Assembly (NCBI GenBank): GCA_044227705.1
Contig: JBGAWE010000044.1
Location: forward strand, 1 to 24,462
Length of the DNA stretch: 24,462 bases
Source: JANOQP01 sp044227705
GTDB lineage: Bacteria; Bacteroidota; Bacteroidia; Chitinophagales; Saprospiraceae
Direction: 5' to 3'
Shown here: positions 7,667-14,317 of the stretch, in pieces
Position numbering within the stretch: the stretch's first letter is position 1
Layout: every line of letters starts with the position of its first letter
Notes under the pieces: generated by a model
Seen by the model: the letters and a program-made list of their open reading frames with translations, nothing else
What the model was told of the DNA's origin: nothing
The model's database searches: none
Made by a program: the position numbers and the translations under genes

Positions 7667-8272
7667 TTACTTCGAGTAAAGCTCGACGATGAGCTGCTCG
7701 TTGATGCGCTCCGGGATGTTGGCACGCTCGGGATAGGCGATGAAGACCCCCTGTTTTTTGTCGGGGTTCCACTCGAGCCAAGTGTAGTTGCGCACCGCCC
7801 GGACATCGCCCGCCTCAGCAATGTCAAGGTGCTGCGAGCGGTTGCGGACGGCGACGATGTCGCCCGGCTTGAGGCGGTACGACGGGATGTTGACCACCTT
7901 GCCGTTGACCGTGACGTGCCGGTGCGAGACGAACTGGCGGGCACCGTTGCGCGTCGGGCTGATGCCGAGACGGTAGACGGTGTTGTCGAGACGGGCTTCG
8001 AGGAACTGGAGCAGCACCTCGCCAGTGACCCCGTGCCGACGCGCGGCCTCCTCGAAGGTCTTGCGGAACTGGCGCTCGAGGATGCCGTAGGTGTACTTGG
8101 CCTTCTGCTTCTCCTTCAACTGGTTGGAGTAGTTCGACGGCTGCTTGCGGCGCTTGTTGGGGCCGTGCTGGCCGGGGCCGAACTTGCGCTTCTCGAACGC
8201 CTTGTCGGGGCCGTAGATAGGCTCGCCGAATGCCCGCGATTTCTTGGTCTTTGGTCCGGTGTAACGTGCCAT
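7667..8272 (-). CDS. rpsD: 30S ribosomal protein S4
   Basis: S4 is a primary 16S rRNA binder that nucleates assembly of the 30S body and lines the mRNA entry side. The protein has 201 residues, normal for the family. MARYTGPKTKKSRAFGEPIY is followed by the globular domain and an S4 RNA-binding domain from about residue 92 (LEARLDNTVYRLGISPTRNG, then ARQFVSHRHVTVNGKVVNIP). It has no N-terminal zinc cluster, since the Cys residues of the zinc form are absent. It follows rpsK by 47 bases. The TAA stop abuts the heptamer-type element. Confidence 0.98.
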   Translation of the reverse strand: MARYTGPKTKKSRAFGEPIYGPDKAFEKRKFGPGQHGPNKRRKQPSNYSNQLKEKQKAKYTYGILERQFRKTFEEAARRHGVTGEVLLQFLEARLDNTVYRLGISPTRNGARQFVSHRHVTVNGKVVNIPSYRLKPGDIVAVRNRSQHLDIAEAGDVRAVRNYTWLEWNPDKKQGVFIAYPERANIPERINEQLIVELYSK

Positions 8273-8319
8273 ATAGCTGGACTGATTACTTTTTTCTGGA
8301 AATCAAAACTTGCTCTAAA

Positions 8320-8709
8320 TCAGACGCGCCGACGCTTCGGGGGGCGGCATCCGTTGTGCGGCATCGGCGTCACGTCGTTGATGATGGACACCTTCAGCCC
8401 CGCGCCGTCGATGGCGCGGATGGCAGCCTCGCGGCCCGAGCCGGGGCCTTTCACGAAGACCTCAACGGTGCGCATCCCCGCGTCCATCGCCGTCTTGCAG
8501 CAGTCGGCGGCGGCCATCTGGGCGGCGTAGGGCGTGTTCTTCTTCGAGCCTTTGAAGCCCGCCTTGCCCGCCGAAGCCCAAGCGACGACGTCGCCGTTCT
8601 TGTTGGTGAGCGAGATGATGATGTTGTTGAAGGTCGCGTTGATGAAGGCGATGCCCTCCGGGGCGACCTTTACCTTGCGCTTGGCGACTTTTTTGGTCTG
8701 CTTTGCCAT
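8320..8709 (-). CDS. rpsK: 30S ribosomal protein S11
   Basis: S11 sits on the 30S platform near the mRNA exit and contacts S7 and S18. I chose the ATG at 8709 (MAKQTKKVAKRKVKV), giving 129 residues, the family length. An upstream in-frame start at 8775 would run through the hairpin and overlap the end of rpsM. Conserved segments are IAFINATFNNIIISLTNKNG, SAGKAGFKGSKKNTPYAAQ and the C-terminal NDVTPMPHNGCRPPKRRRV. Confidence 0.98.
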   Translation of the reverse strand: MAKQTKKVAKRKVKVAPEGIAFINATFNNIIISLTNKNGDVVAWASAGKAGFKGSKKNTPYAAQMAAADCCKTAMDAGMRTVEVFVKGPGSGREAAIRAIDGAGLKVSIINDVTPMPHNGCRPPKRRRV

Positions 8710-8722
8710 TTTTGAAATATGG

Positions 8723-8741
8723 CCCGAAGCCTTGCTTCGGG
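8723..8741. repeat. CCCGAAGC/GCTTCGGG hairpin between rpsM and rpsK
   Basis: CCCGAAGC (8723-8730) and GCTTCGGG (8734-8741) form a perfect 8-bp stem with a 3-base loop. No T-run follows on the minus strand. The same two arms with a different loop (TGG instead of CTT) occur at 12340-12358 in another gap of this operon. Confidence 0.7.
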
Positions 8742-8781
8742 AGTTTTTGAGATGCCAAGGGACTCGCCCCGGCACACGTTT

Positions 8782-9159
8782 TTACTTCGTCACCTTCTTC
8801 TTTCCGGCCACCGTCTTCCGTTTGCCCTTGCGGGTACGGGCATTGGTGCGGGTGCGCTGGCCGCGCAGCGGGAGGCCCTTCCGGTGGCGGAGGCCCCGGT
8901 AGCAGGCGATGTCCATCAGCCGCTTGATGTTGAGCGTGACCTCCGAGCGAAGGGAGCCTTCGATGGTGTAGTCGTCGCCGATGATGCGGGTGACGGCCTT
9001 CACATTCTCGTCGGTCCAAGCATCAACTTTGGTGTTCTCGTCGATGCCCGCCTTCGCGAGGATGGCCTTCGCGGTGGACAGGCCGATGCCGTAGATATAG
9101 GTCAGGCCGATTACGCCGCGCTTGTTTTTCGGCAAATCAACACCTCCGATACGTGCCAT
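8782..9159 (-). CDS. rpsM: 30S ribosomal protein S13
   Basis: S13 is in the 30S head and forms intersubunit bridges and P-site tRNA contacts through its C-terminal tail. The 125-residue protein begins MARIGGVDLPKNKRGVIGLT and has the helix-two-turn-helix region YIYGIGLSTAKAILAKAGID. The C-terminal basic tail GLPLRGQRTRTNARTRKGKR matches the family. It is followed by the CCCGAAGC hairpin and then rpsK. The length is usual for Bacteroidota. Confidence 0.98.
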   Translation of the reverse strand: MARIGGVDLPKNKRGVIGLTYIYGIGLSTAKAILAKAGIDENTKVDAWTDENVKAVTRIIGDDYTIEGSLRSEVTLNIKRLMDIACYRGLRHRKGLPLRGQRTRTNARTRKGKRKTVAGKKKVTK

Positions 9160-9211
9160 TTTTCTTTCTTTTTTGAATGAAGAAGCTGGTTGAGGAGACT
9201 TCCAAAAGGAA

Positions 9212-9328
9212 TCAGCCCTGACGTTGCTTGAACTTCGGGTTTTTCTTGTTGATGACGTACAGCTTGCCGCCGCGACGGACGATTTTGCAGTCCGCGCTGC
9301 GCTTCTTGATGCTGGTCCTGACTTTCAT
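9212..9328 (-). CDS. rpmJ: 50S ribosomal protein L36 (zinc-free type)
   Basis: This 38-residue gene reads MKVRTSIKKRSADCKIV, RRGGKLYVINKKNPKFKQ, RQG, then TGA. L36 is a small late-assembly protein of the 50S subunit near the peptidyl-transferase side. Only one Cys remains of the Cys3-His cluster of zinc-binding L36, so this is the C-minus form usual in Bacteroidota. It lies between infA (11 bases upstream) and rpsM, the expected position. Confidence 0.97.
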   Translation of the reverse strand: MKVRTSIKKRSADCKIVRRGGKLYVINKKNPKFKQRQG

Positions 9329-9339
9329 TGCTCTAAAAG

Positions 9340-9558
9340 TTACTTGTAGCGATAGGTTATCCGGCCGCGGTTGAGGTCGTAGGGGGAGATTTCCACCGAG
9401 ACCCGGTCGCCGGGGAGGATGCGGATGTAGTGCATCCTCATTTTCCCCGAAATCGTTGCCAGAAGGACGTGGTTGTTCTCCAGTCGGACGCGGAAATTGG
9501 CGTTCGACAAAGCCTCTTCCACCACCCCGTCCTGTTTGATAACGTCGTCCTTTGCCAT
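9340..9558 (-). CDS. infA: Translation initiation factor IF-1
   Basis: IF-1 is an OB-fold protein that binds the 30S A site during initiation. The 72-residue sequence begins MAKDDVIKQDGVVEEALSNA and contains FRVRLENNHVLLATISGKMR and RILPGDRVSVEISPYDLNRG, all family hallmarks. The ATG at 9558 is the family start. A longer open frame upstream overlaps map in another phase and is spurious. The start codon follows directly after a small hairpin and a T-run, and a -7-like box lies about 28 bases upstream, so initiation factor output may be partly uncoupled from the genes before it (inference). Confidence 0.98.
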   Translation of the reverse strand: MAKDDVIKQDGVVEEALSNANFRVRLENNHVLLATISGKMRMHYIRILPGDRVSVEISPYDLNRGRITYRYK

Positions 9559-9593
9559 AAAAAAGCCCTTTTTTGATTCGGGCTGCAAAGGTG
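9559..9593 (-). promoter_or_regulatory. Possible internal promoter and attenuator-like hairpin before infA
   Basis: On the minus strand CACCTTTG (9593-9586) matches 7 of 8 positions of the -7 consensus TAnnTTTG and is followed by CAGCC, as at the rplP box. Just after it, AGCCC and GGGCT form a 5-bp stem with an 11-base A-rich loop, followed by TTTTTT right up to the infA ATG. That is the shape of a weak terminator or RBS-masking hairpin. No -33 TTG at normal spacing is seen. Confidence 0.4.
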
Positions 9594-9650
9594 CAAAAAA
9601 CAGCCGGAATTTTATTCGGCGAAGAAACAGTCGATTTTTTTCAAACCGTT

Positions 9651-10451
9651 TCAGCCAATCTCCTGAAGCTCCGGGTTCTTCCGAATCGCCTCCTCGATAT
9701 AGCTGTGGTCGCTCAAAATGTCGGCCTTGTCCTTTTTGACGCAGACCGTGTGCTCGTAGTGCGCCGCCGGCTTGCCGTCCTTTGTGTAGATGGTCCAGCC
9801 GTCGGCCATTTGGCGGATGTCCTTCTTGCCGAGGTTGACCATCGGCTCGATAGCGATGACAAGCCCTTCCTTCAAAAGGAGGCCCTGCCCTTTCCGACCG
9901 TAGTTCGGCACGTCCGGCTCCTCGTGCATCGAGCGGCCAATCCCGTGACCCACCAGTTCGCGGACGATTCCGAAGTTGTTCGCCCGTTCGCAGTAGTCCT
10001 GGATGGCGAAGCTCACGTCGCCCAGCCGCTTGCCGCTCACCGCGCATTCGATGCCCCGGTAGAGCGAGCGGCGCGTGACCGTTAGGAGCTTCATCACTTC
10101 GGGCCTCACCTCGCCGACGGCATAGGTGTAGGCCGCGTCGCCGAAGAATCCCTCGAACTCGATGCCGCAGTCGATGGTCACCACGTCGCCGTCCTTGATT
10201 TCAACATCGGACGGGACTCCGTGAACGACCTGCTCGTTTATCGAGACGGTCAGCGTGTTCGGGAATCCGCGATAGCCCTTGAAGGCAGGTTTCCCGTTCA
10301 GGTCGAGGATGAACTTCTCGGCAGATTCGTCGAGAAACTTCCCTGTGACCCCCGGTTTTATCAAAGAACCCACATAGGCTATCGTCTTGCAGACGAAATG
10401 ACAGCTCGTGCGGATATGCTCGACTTCCTCGTCAGTCTTGTAGAACAGCAT
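9651..10451 (-). CDS. map: Type I methionine aminopeptidase
   Basis: This metalloprotease removes the initiator Met from nascent proteins. The 266-residue pita-bread fold is evident. The metal ligands are visible in VTIDCGIEFEGFFGDAAYTY (the two Asp), GHGIGRSMHEEPDVPNYG (His, with the following His of the catalytic site), GLVIAIEPMV (Glu) and YEHTVCV (final Glu region). There is no N-terminal zinc-finger or SH3-binding extension, so this is MetAP-Ia. It starts at the ATG at 10451, three bases after secY. Position between secY and infA is the usual arrangement in this phylum. Confidence 0.97.
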   Translation of the reverse strand: MLFYKTDEEVEHIRTSCHFVCKTIAYVGSLIKPGVTGKFLDESAEKFILDLNGKPAFKGYRGFPNTLTVSINEQVVHGVPSDVEIKDGDVVTIDCGIEFEGFFGDAAYTYAVGEVRPEVMKLLTVTRRSLYRGIECAVSGKRLGDVSFAIQDYCERANNFGIVRELVGHGIGRSMHEEPDVPNYGRKGQGLLLKEGLVIAIEPMVNLGKKDIRQMADGWTIYTKDGKPAAHYEHTVCVKKDKADILSDHSYIEEAIRKNPELQEIG

Positions 10452-10454
10452 CGT

Positions 10455-11816
10455 TCAGACAGACTGTTGCATGTAGGTGTTGCGCCCCTGGATGCGGCCG
10501 CCCTCGATGAGGCCCTCGTACTTGCGCTGCACGAGGTAGGTCTCGATGACGCGCAGGGTGTCGAGGATGACACCGACCATGATGAGCAGGGTCGTGCCGC
10601 CGAAGAACTGCGCCCACTGCGCGTTGATGCCCGCCGTCGCGGCGAGGGCCGGGAGGATGGCGATCACGCCGAGCATGATGGCACCAGGCAAGGTGATTTT
10701 CGAGGTCACCGCGTCGATGAAGTCAGCCGTCGGTTGGCCAGGCTTCACGCCGGGGATAAAGGCGTTGCTCCTTTTGAGGAACTCGGCCTGATTGTTCGGG
10801 TTGATCATCAGTGCCGTGTAGACATAGGTGAACACCACGACCAGTACGAAGAAGATGACGTTGTAGACCACCGAGGTGAAGTCGTTCAGCGCGGCGAGGC
10901 GCGAGAAGCCGTGCGATTGTTCCCCGCTGAAATACTGGAAGGCCGTCACCGGCAGGAACATGATGGCCTGCGCGAAGATGATGGGCATGACCCCGGCCGA
11001 GTTGACCTTGATAGGCAAGGGCCGGTTGGAGCCAGCAGCCGGGGCGTAGCTCGCGCCAGTCGCGCGGCCGACGGTCTGTTTTGCGTAGTGGAGCGGGATG
11101 TTTCGGACAGCCTGAACCAGCAGAATCGTGGCCAAAACAACCATGAACCAGACCACCATCATGATGACAAAAAGGAACAAACGGCCCGTCGTGAACGCCG
11201 AGGTCAGTTCAAAAACGAAGCCAGATGGGAGTCGCGCGATGATGCCCGCCATGATGATGAGCGAGACGCCGTTGCCGAGGCCCCGGTCGGTGATTTTCTC
11301 GCCGAGCCACATACAGGCCATCGTGCCAGCCGTGAGGATGATGAGGTTGCAGAACCAGAACACACCAACCGGGATGTTCGGGTCGACCGCGCCCTGCGAG
11401 CGGATGAGCGTCAGGTAGCCGCCGCCCTGCACGAGGGTGATGGCGACCGTCAAAAGGCGCTGCATCTGGTTGAGCTTTTTCCGACCGGATTCGCCCTCTT
11501 TCGTCTGCAAACGGTTGAAATACGGCACCGCGAAGCCCAAAAGCTGCACGATGATGCTCGCCGTGATGTACGGCATGACCCCGAGGGCGAAGACCGCCGC
11601 GTTGTCGAAGGCCCCGCCGGTGAAGGTGTTGATAAGGCCCAAAAGGTCGGTCGCCTTGCGGTTGTCGGCCGCGCTCTTGAGCAGTTCCGGCACCACGCCA
11701 GGCAGGACGGTGAAGCACCCCACGCGGTAGATGAACAACAGGCCAATCGTGTAAAGGATGCGCTTGCGCAGCTCTTGGATGCCCCAGATATTTTTGAGCG
11801 TCTGGATGAATTTCAT
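10455..11816 (-). CDS. secY: Protein translocase subunit SecY
   Basis: SecY is the channel of the Sec translocon. I chose the ATG at 11816 (MKFIQTLKNIWGIQELRKRI, 453 residues); a TTG two codons earlier is an alternative. Ten membrane segments are visible, among them TM1 (ILYTIGLLFIYRVGCF), followed by the plug region. The long cytosolic loop contains YAKQTVGRATGAS, and the C-terminal part has YVYTALMINPNNQAEFLKRS followed by GVKPGQPTADFID. The tail QRKYEGLIEGGRIQGRNTYM matches Bacteroidota SecY, which are slightly longer than E. coli SecY. It is 15 bases after rplO, and map follows at once. Confidence 0.98.
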   Translation of the reverse strand: MKFIQTLKNIWGIQELRKRILYTIGLLFIYRVGCFTVLPGVVPELLKSAADNRKATDLLGLINTFTGGAFDNAAVFALGVMPYITASIIVQLLGFAVPYFNRLQTKEGESGRKKLNQMQRLLTVAITLVQGGGYLTLIRSQGAVDPNIPVGVFWFCNLIILTAGTMACMWLGEKITDRGLGNGVSLIIMAGIIARLPSGFVFELTSAFTTGRLFLFVIMMVVWFMVVLATILLVQAVRNIPLHYAKQTVGRATGASYAPAAGSNRPLPIKVNSAGVMPIIFAQAIMFLPVTAFQYFSGEQSHGFSRLAALNDFTSVVYNVIFFVLVVVFTYVYTALMINPNNQAEFLKRSNAFIPGVKPGQPTADFIDAVTSKITLPGAIMLGVIAILPALAATAGINAQWAQFFGGTTLLIMVGVILDTLRVIETYLVQRKYEGLIEGGRIQGRNTYMQQSV

Positions 11817-11831
11817 GCCCAAGTGGAGGTT

Positions 11832-12278
11832 TTAGACAAGTTGAACAGTGCCGCCCGCCGCCTCGATGGCGGCCTTCGCGCTGGCGGAGATGGCGTGCGC
11901 CGAGACGTTGACCGCACCGGTGAGCTTGCCGTTGCCGAGGATTTTGACCAAATCGGTCTTCGACACGAGCCGCTTCGTCTGCAGGAAGTTGAGGTCGACG
12001 TTGGCGGTCCCCCATTTCTTCGAGAACGCCTCAAGTTGCGCGAGGTTCACCGCGACGTACTCGACGCGGTTGACGTTCTTGAAGCCGCGCTTCGGCAGGC
12101 GGCGCTGCATCGGGGTCTGGCCGCCCTCGTGCGCCCGCTTGGCTTTGAAGCCGGAGCGCGACTTGTGGCCCTTGTGGCCGCGCGTGGCGGTGCCGCCGTG
12201 ACCGGAGCCTTGACCGCGTGCGATGCGCTTTTCCGATTTGACCGAGCCTTTGGCCGGCCGGAGGTTGTTGAGTTCCAT
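11832..12278 (-). CDS. rplO: 50S ribosomal protein L15
   Basis: L15 is a late-assembly 50S protein with a long basic N-terminal arm reaching into 23S rRNA. The ATG at 12278 gives 148 residues: MELNNLRPAKGSVKSEKRIA, then the arm RGQGSGHGGTATRGHKGHKS followed by RSGFKAKRAHEGGQTPMQRR. The C-terminal globular part is VDLNFLQTKRLVSKTDLVKI. An in-frame ATG at 12329 would run through the hairpins upstream and is less likely. Confidence 0.98.
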   Translation of the reverse strand: MELNNLRPAKGSVKSEKRIARGQGSGHGGTATRGHKGHKSRSGFKAKRAHEGGQTPMQRRLPKRGFKNVNRVEYVAVNLAQLEAFSKKWGTANVDLNFLQTKRLVSKTDLVKILGNGKLTGAVNVSAHAISASAKAAIEAAGGTVQLV

Positions 12279-12293
12279 TTTCTTAAAAATGTG

Positions 12294-12358
12294 TTCCGAA
12301 GCAATGCCTCGGAAGTAATCTTTTACCAAAAACGGCGAACCCGAAGCTGGGCTTCGGG
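12294..12358. repeat. Two intergenic hairpins between rpmD and rplO
   Basis: The first is TTCCGAAGC-AAT-GCCTCGGAA (12294-12314, one mismatch). The second is CCCGAAGC-TGG-GCTTCGGG (12340-12358, perfect 8-bp stem), with arms identical to those at 8723-8741. Neither has a T-run typical of a terminator on the minus strand. Confidence 0.65.
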
Positions 12359-12364
12359 GCGCGT

Positions 12365-12544
12365 TCAGGCCTGTTCAACCTTGACAAGGTGCCTCACCTT
12401 CTCAATCATGCCGACCATCGAGGAGCTGGCATCGACAACCACCGAGTGGTGCATCTTGCGGATGCCGAGGGCGATGACAGTGGCCTTCTGGTCTTTCGGT
12501 CGGTCAATCACGCTCTTGACGAGCGTCACTTTGAGCTTTTGCAT
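12365..12544 (-). CDS. rpmD: 50S ribosomal protein L30
   Basis: This 59-residue protein reads MQKLKVTLVKSVIDRPKDQK, ATVIALGIRKMHHSVVVDAS, SSMVGMIEKVRHLVKVEQA, then TGA. L30 binds domain II of 23S rRNA. The pattern LKVTLVKS…ALGIRKMHHSVV…GMIEKVRHLV is diagnostic. It sits 9 bases after rpsE and is followed by two hairpins before rplO. Confidence 0.97.
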   Translation of the reverse strand: MQKLKVTLVKSVIDRPKDQKATVIALGIRKMHHSVVVDASSSMVGMIEKVRHLVKVEQA

Positions 12545-12553
12545 CTCAAACAG

Positions 12554-13204
12554 TTATTTGAAAAGTTCTTCCAGAGTCATCCCACGCTGCTTGGCGATAG
12601 TGCGCGGATCGCGCAGCTTCATCAGCGCGTCGATGGTGGCCTTGACGACGTTGTGCGGGTTCGACGAGCCTTGCGACTTCGCCAAAACGTCGTGGATGCC
12701 CGCGCTCTCAAGCACCGCCCGCATCGCGCCACCGGCGATGACGCCCGTGCCGTGAGCGGCAGGTTTCAAAAGGACTTTACCGGCATCAAACCGGCCCTTT
12801 TGCTCATGCGGGATGGTCCCTTTCAGCACTGGCACGGTCACGAGGTTCTTCTTCGCGTCCTCCGTCGCCTTGCCGATGGCTTCCTGCACCTCGCGGGCCT
12901 TGCCGAGGCCGTAGCCGACCTTGCCCTTGTGGTCGCCGACGACGACGATAGCGGCAAAGCTGAACGTGCGGCCACCCTTCGTCACCTTCGCAACGCGGTT
13001 GAGCGCAACGAGGCGGTCGCGGAGGTCGCTCTCCGGCTGGGCCGGTTGGTCGCGTCGGTCGCCATCGCGGTTGCCACGGCCACGGCCGCGGTTGCGGTCG
13101 TCGTTGTTTTCGCCGCCCGGCGAGTTGCCGCCACGTCCGCCCGGACGATTGGACCCGCCACCTGGACGATTTTGCCCACCACCGGGGCGTCTGAAATCAG
13201 CCAT
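12554..13204 (-). CDS. rpsE: 30S ribosomal protein S5 with Gly/Arg-rich N-terminal extension
   Basis: S5 takes part in decoding fidelity and, with S3 and S4, forms the mRNA entry helicase site. The conserved body starts near residue 58 (ESDLRDRLVALNRVAKVTKG) and includes the dsRBD-like S5 fold and the C-terminal domain (KAAHGTGV-type PAAHGTGVIAGGAMRAVLES; HDVLAKSQGSSNPHNVVKAT). The first 57 residues are unusual: repeated RPGGG, GGRGG, NRGRGRGNRDGDRR, low complexity and highly charged. Total length is 216, against about 167-175 normally. The extension is in frame from the only upstream ATG (13204) and directly follows rplR, so it belongs to the gene. It is likely disordered. Confidence 0.95.
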   Translation of the reverse strand: MADFRRPGGGQNRPGGGSNRPGGRGGNSPGGENNDDRNRGRGRGNRDGDRRDQPAQPESDLRDRLVALNRVAKVTKGGRTFSFAAIVVVGDHKGKVGYGLGKAREVQEAIGKATEDAKKNLVTVPVLKGTIPHEQKGRFDAGKVLLKPAAHGTGVIAGGAMRAVLESAGIHDVLAKSQGSSNPHNVVKATIDALMKLRDPRTIAKQRGMTLEELFK

Positions 13205-13226
13205 TTTTTATCGAAAAATGAATGTT

Positions 13227-13571
13227 TTAAAAAACGAGGCCGCCTTCGCGAGCACCGTCGGCCAGAGCCTTGACGCGCCCGTGATAGAGGTAGCCGCCCC
13301 GGTCGAAGACGACGGACGAGATGCTGGCGGCCAGCGCTCGCTCGGCGACGAGCTTGCCCACAGCCGCTGCGACCTCGCTCTTGGTTCCCTTGCCCGTCTC
13401 TTTCGAGGAGGCGGCGGCGATAGTGTGGCCCTGCAGGTCGTCGATGACCTGACAGTAGATGCTCTTGTTGGAACGGAACACCGACAGGCGAGGCCGCTCG
13501 GCCGTCCCCTTGACCTTGCGCCGAATCCTCTTGTGGATTCGCTCGCGGCGTTCCTGGTTCGTCATTTTCAT
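13227..13571 (-). CDS. rplR: 50S ribosomal protein L18
   Basis: L18 binds 5S rRNA and anchors it in the central protuberance. The 114-residue protein has RRERIHKRIRRKVKGTAERP followed by RLSVFRSNKSIYCQVIDD, and a C-terminus FDRGGYLYHGRVKALADGAR EGGLVF typical of the family. Two in-frame ATGs (13571 and 13565) are possible starts; I used the first. The start lies inside a TTCATTTTT/AAAAATGAA palindrome (about 13568-13586). Confidence 0.97.
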   Translation of the reverse strand: MKMTNQERRERIHKRIRRKVKGTAERPRLSVFRSNKSIYCQVIDDLQGHTIAAASSKETGKGTKSEVAAAVGKLVAERALAASISSVVFDRGGYLYHGRVKALADGAREGGLVF

Positions 13572-13619
13572 TTTTGAAAAATGAATTGCGTTATTGGTTG
13601 CTGGTCATCGGCTTTCGAG

Positions 13620-13672
13620 TTGAAAATAGGGCCAAGCAGCCCAATCCCCAATCCCAAATCCCAAATCCCCAA
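13620..13672 (-). repeat. Heptamer array after rplF, G-quadruplex-capable in the mRNA
   Basis: Plus-strand units CCCAATC, CCCAATC, CCAAATC, CCAAATC and CCCAATT lie end to end from 13640, and the last runs into the rplF stop codon (13673-13675). In the transcript, TAA is followed by TTGGGG-ATTT-GGG-ATTT-GGG, then ATT-GGGG-ATT-GGG: five G-tracts with 3-4 base loops. The far edge, TTGAAAATAGGG (13620-13631), is identical to the edge of the element after rpsD. Confidence 0.8.
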
Positions 13673-14239
13673 TTACTTCTTGCCGCCCTTGCCCGACGTC
13701 TTGCCGGCCTTGCGGCGGAGGATTTCACCCTTGAAGGCGATGCCCTTTCCTTTGTAAGGTTCCGGCTTGCGGAAGGCGCGGATGCGGGCGCAGACCTGCC
13801 CGAGCAGTTCCTTGTCGTTGGAATTGAGGATGATGGTGGGCGGCTGGCCCTTCTCCATCTTCGTCTCGACCTTGATTTCCGCCGGGATGTGGAACATGAT
13901 GGGGTGCGAGTAGCCGAGCGTGAAGGTCACGAGCTGGCCCGCGTTCTCGACGCGGTAGCCGACGCCGACGATTTCCATCGTCTTCGTGTAGCCCTCGCTC
14001 ACGCCGGTGACGCAGTTCTGCAACAGGGCGCGATAGAGGCCGTGCAGCGAGCGGTGACGCTTGGAGTCGGTCGGCCGCTTGACGAGAAGCTCAGTGCCCT
14101 CTTGCTCCACCGTGATGTCCGGGTCGATGCGCTGCGAGAGCGAGCCGCGCGGGCCTTTCACCGTGACCACGTTGTTCGCCGCGACGCTGACCTCCACTTT
14201 GGCGGGGATAGCGATGGGCGCTTTTCCGATACGAGACAT
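13673..14239 (-). CDS. rplF: 50S ribosomal protein L6
   Basis: L6 lies near the GTPase-associated centre and sarcin-ricin loop. The 188-residue protein has two L6 folds: MSRIGKAPIAIPAKVEVSVA, and the second domain ending in RIRAFRKPEPYKGKGIAFKG, the family signature. The C-terminus EILRRKAGKTSGKGGKK is a slightly long basic tail. The TAA stop abuts the G-rich heptamer array. Confidence 0.98.
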   Translation of the reverse strand: MSRIGKAPIAIPAKVEVSVAANNVVTVKGPRGSLSQRIDPDITVEQEGTELLVKRPTDSKRHRSLHGLYRALLQNCVTGVSEGYTKTMEIVGVGYRVENAGQLVTFTLGYSHPIMFHIPAEIKVETKMEKGQPPTIILNSNDKELLGQVCARIRAFRKPEPYKGKGIAFKGEILRRKAGKTSGKGGKK

Positions 14240-14262
14240 TTCTTAAAAGTTTTGGATTCGGG

Positions 14263-14317
14263 GTTTTGAGTTTTAGGTGTCGAGCGAACTCGAAGTCCAA
14301 AACTCAAAACTCGAAAC
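14263..14317 (-). repeat. TTTTGAG-type heptamer hairpin between rpsH and rplF
   Basis: GTTTTGAGTTTTAGG (14263-14277) pairs with CCAAAACTCAAAAC (14297-14310) with one bulged A. Inside, TCGAG (14280-14284) pairs with CTCGA (14289-14293) around a CGAA loop. In the mRNA the units TTTCGAG, TTTTGAG, TTTTGGA and CTTCGAG follow one base after the rpsH stop codon, so this is again a heptanucleotide-based array starting at a stop codon. Confidence 0.75.

Noticed and set aside
8723..8741. Intrinsic terminator between rpsM and rpsK
   Set aside because: The stem is good, but no T-run follows in the direction of transcription and rpsK follows immediately.
10221..12755. 844-codon open frame on the plus strand
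   Set aside because: It lies antisense to map, secY, rplO, rpmD and part of rpsE, has a low-complexity Asp/Arg/His/Val composition and no domain; it mirrors the GC-rich third positions of the real genes.
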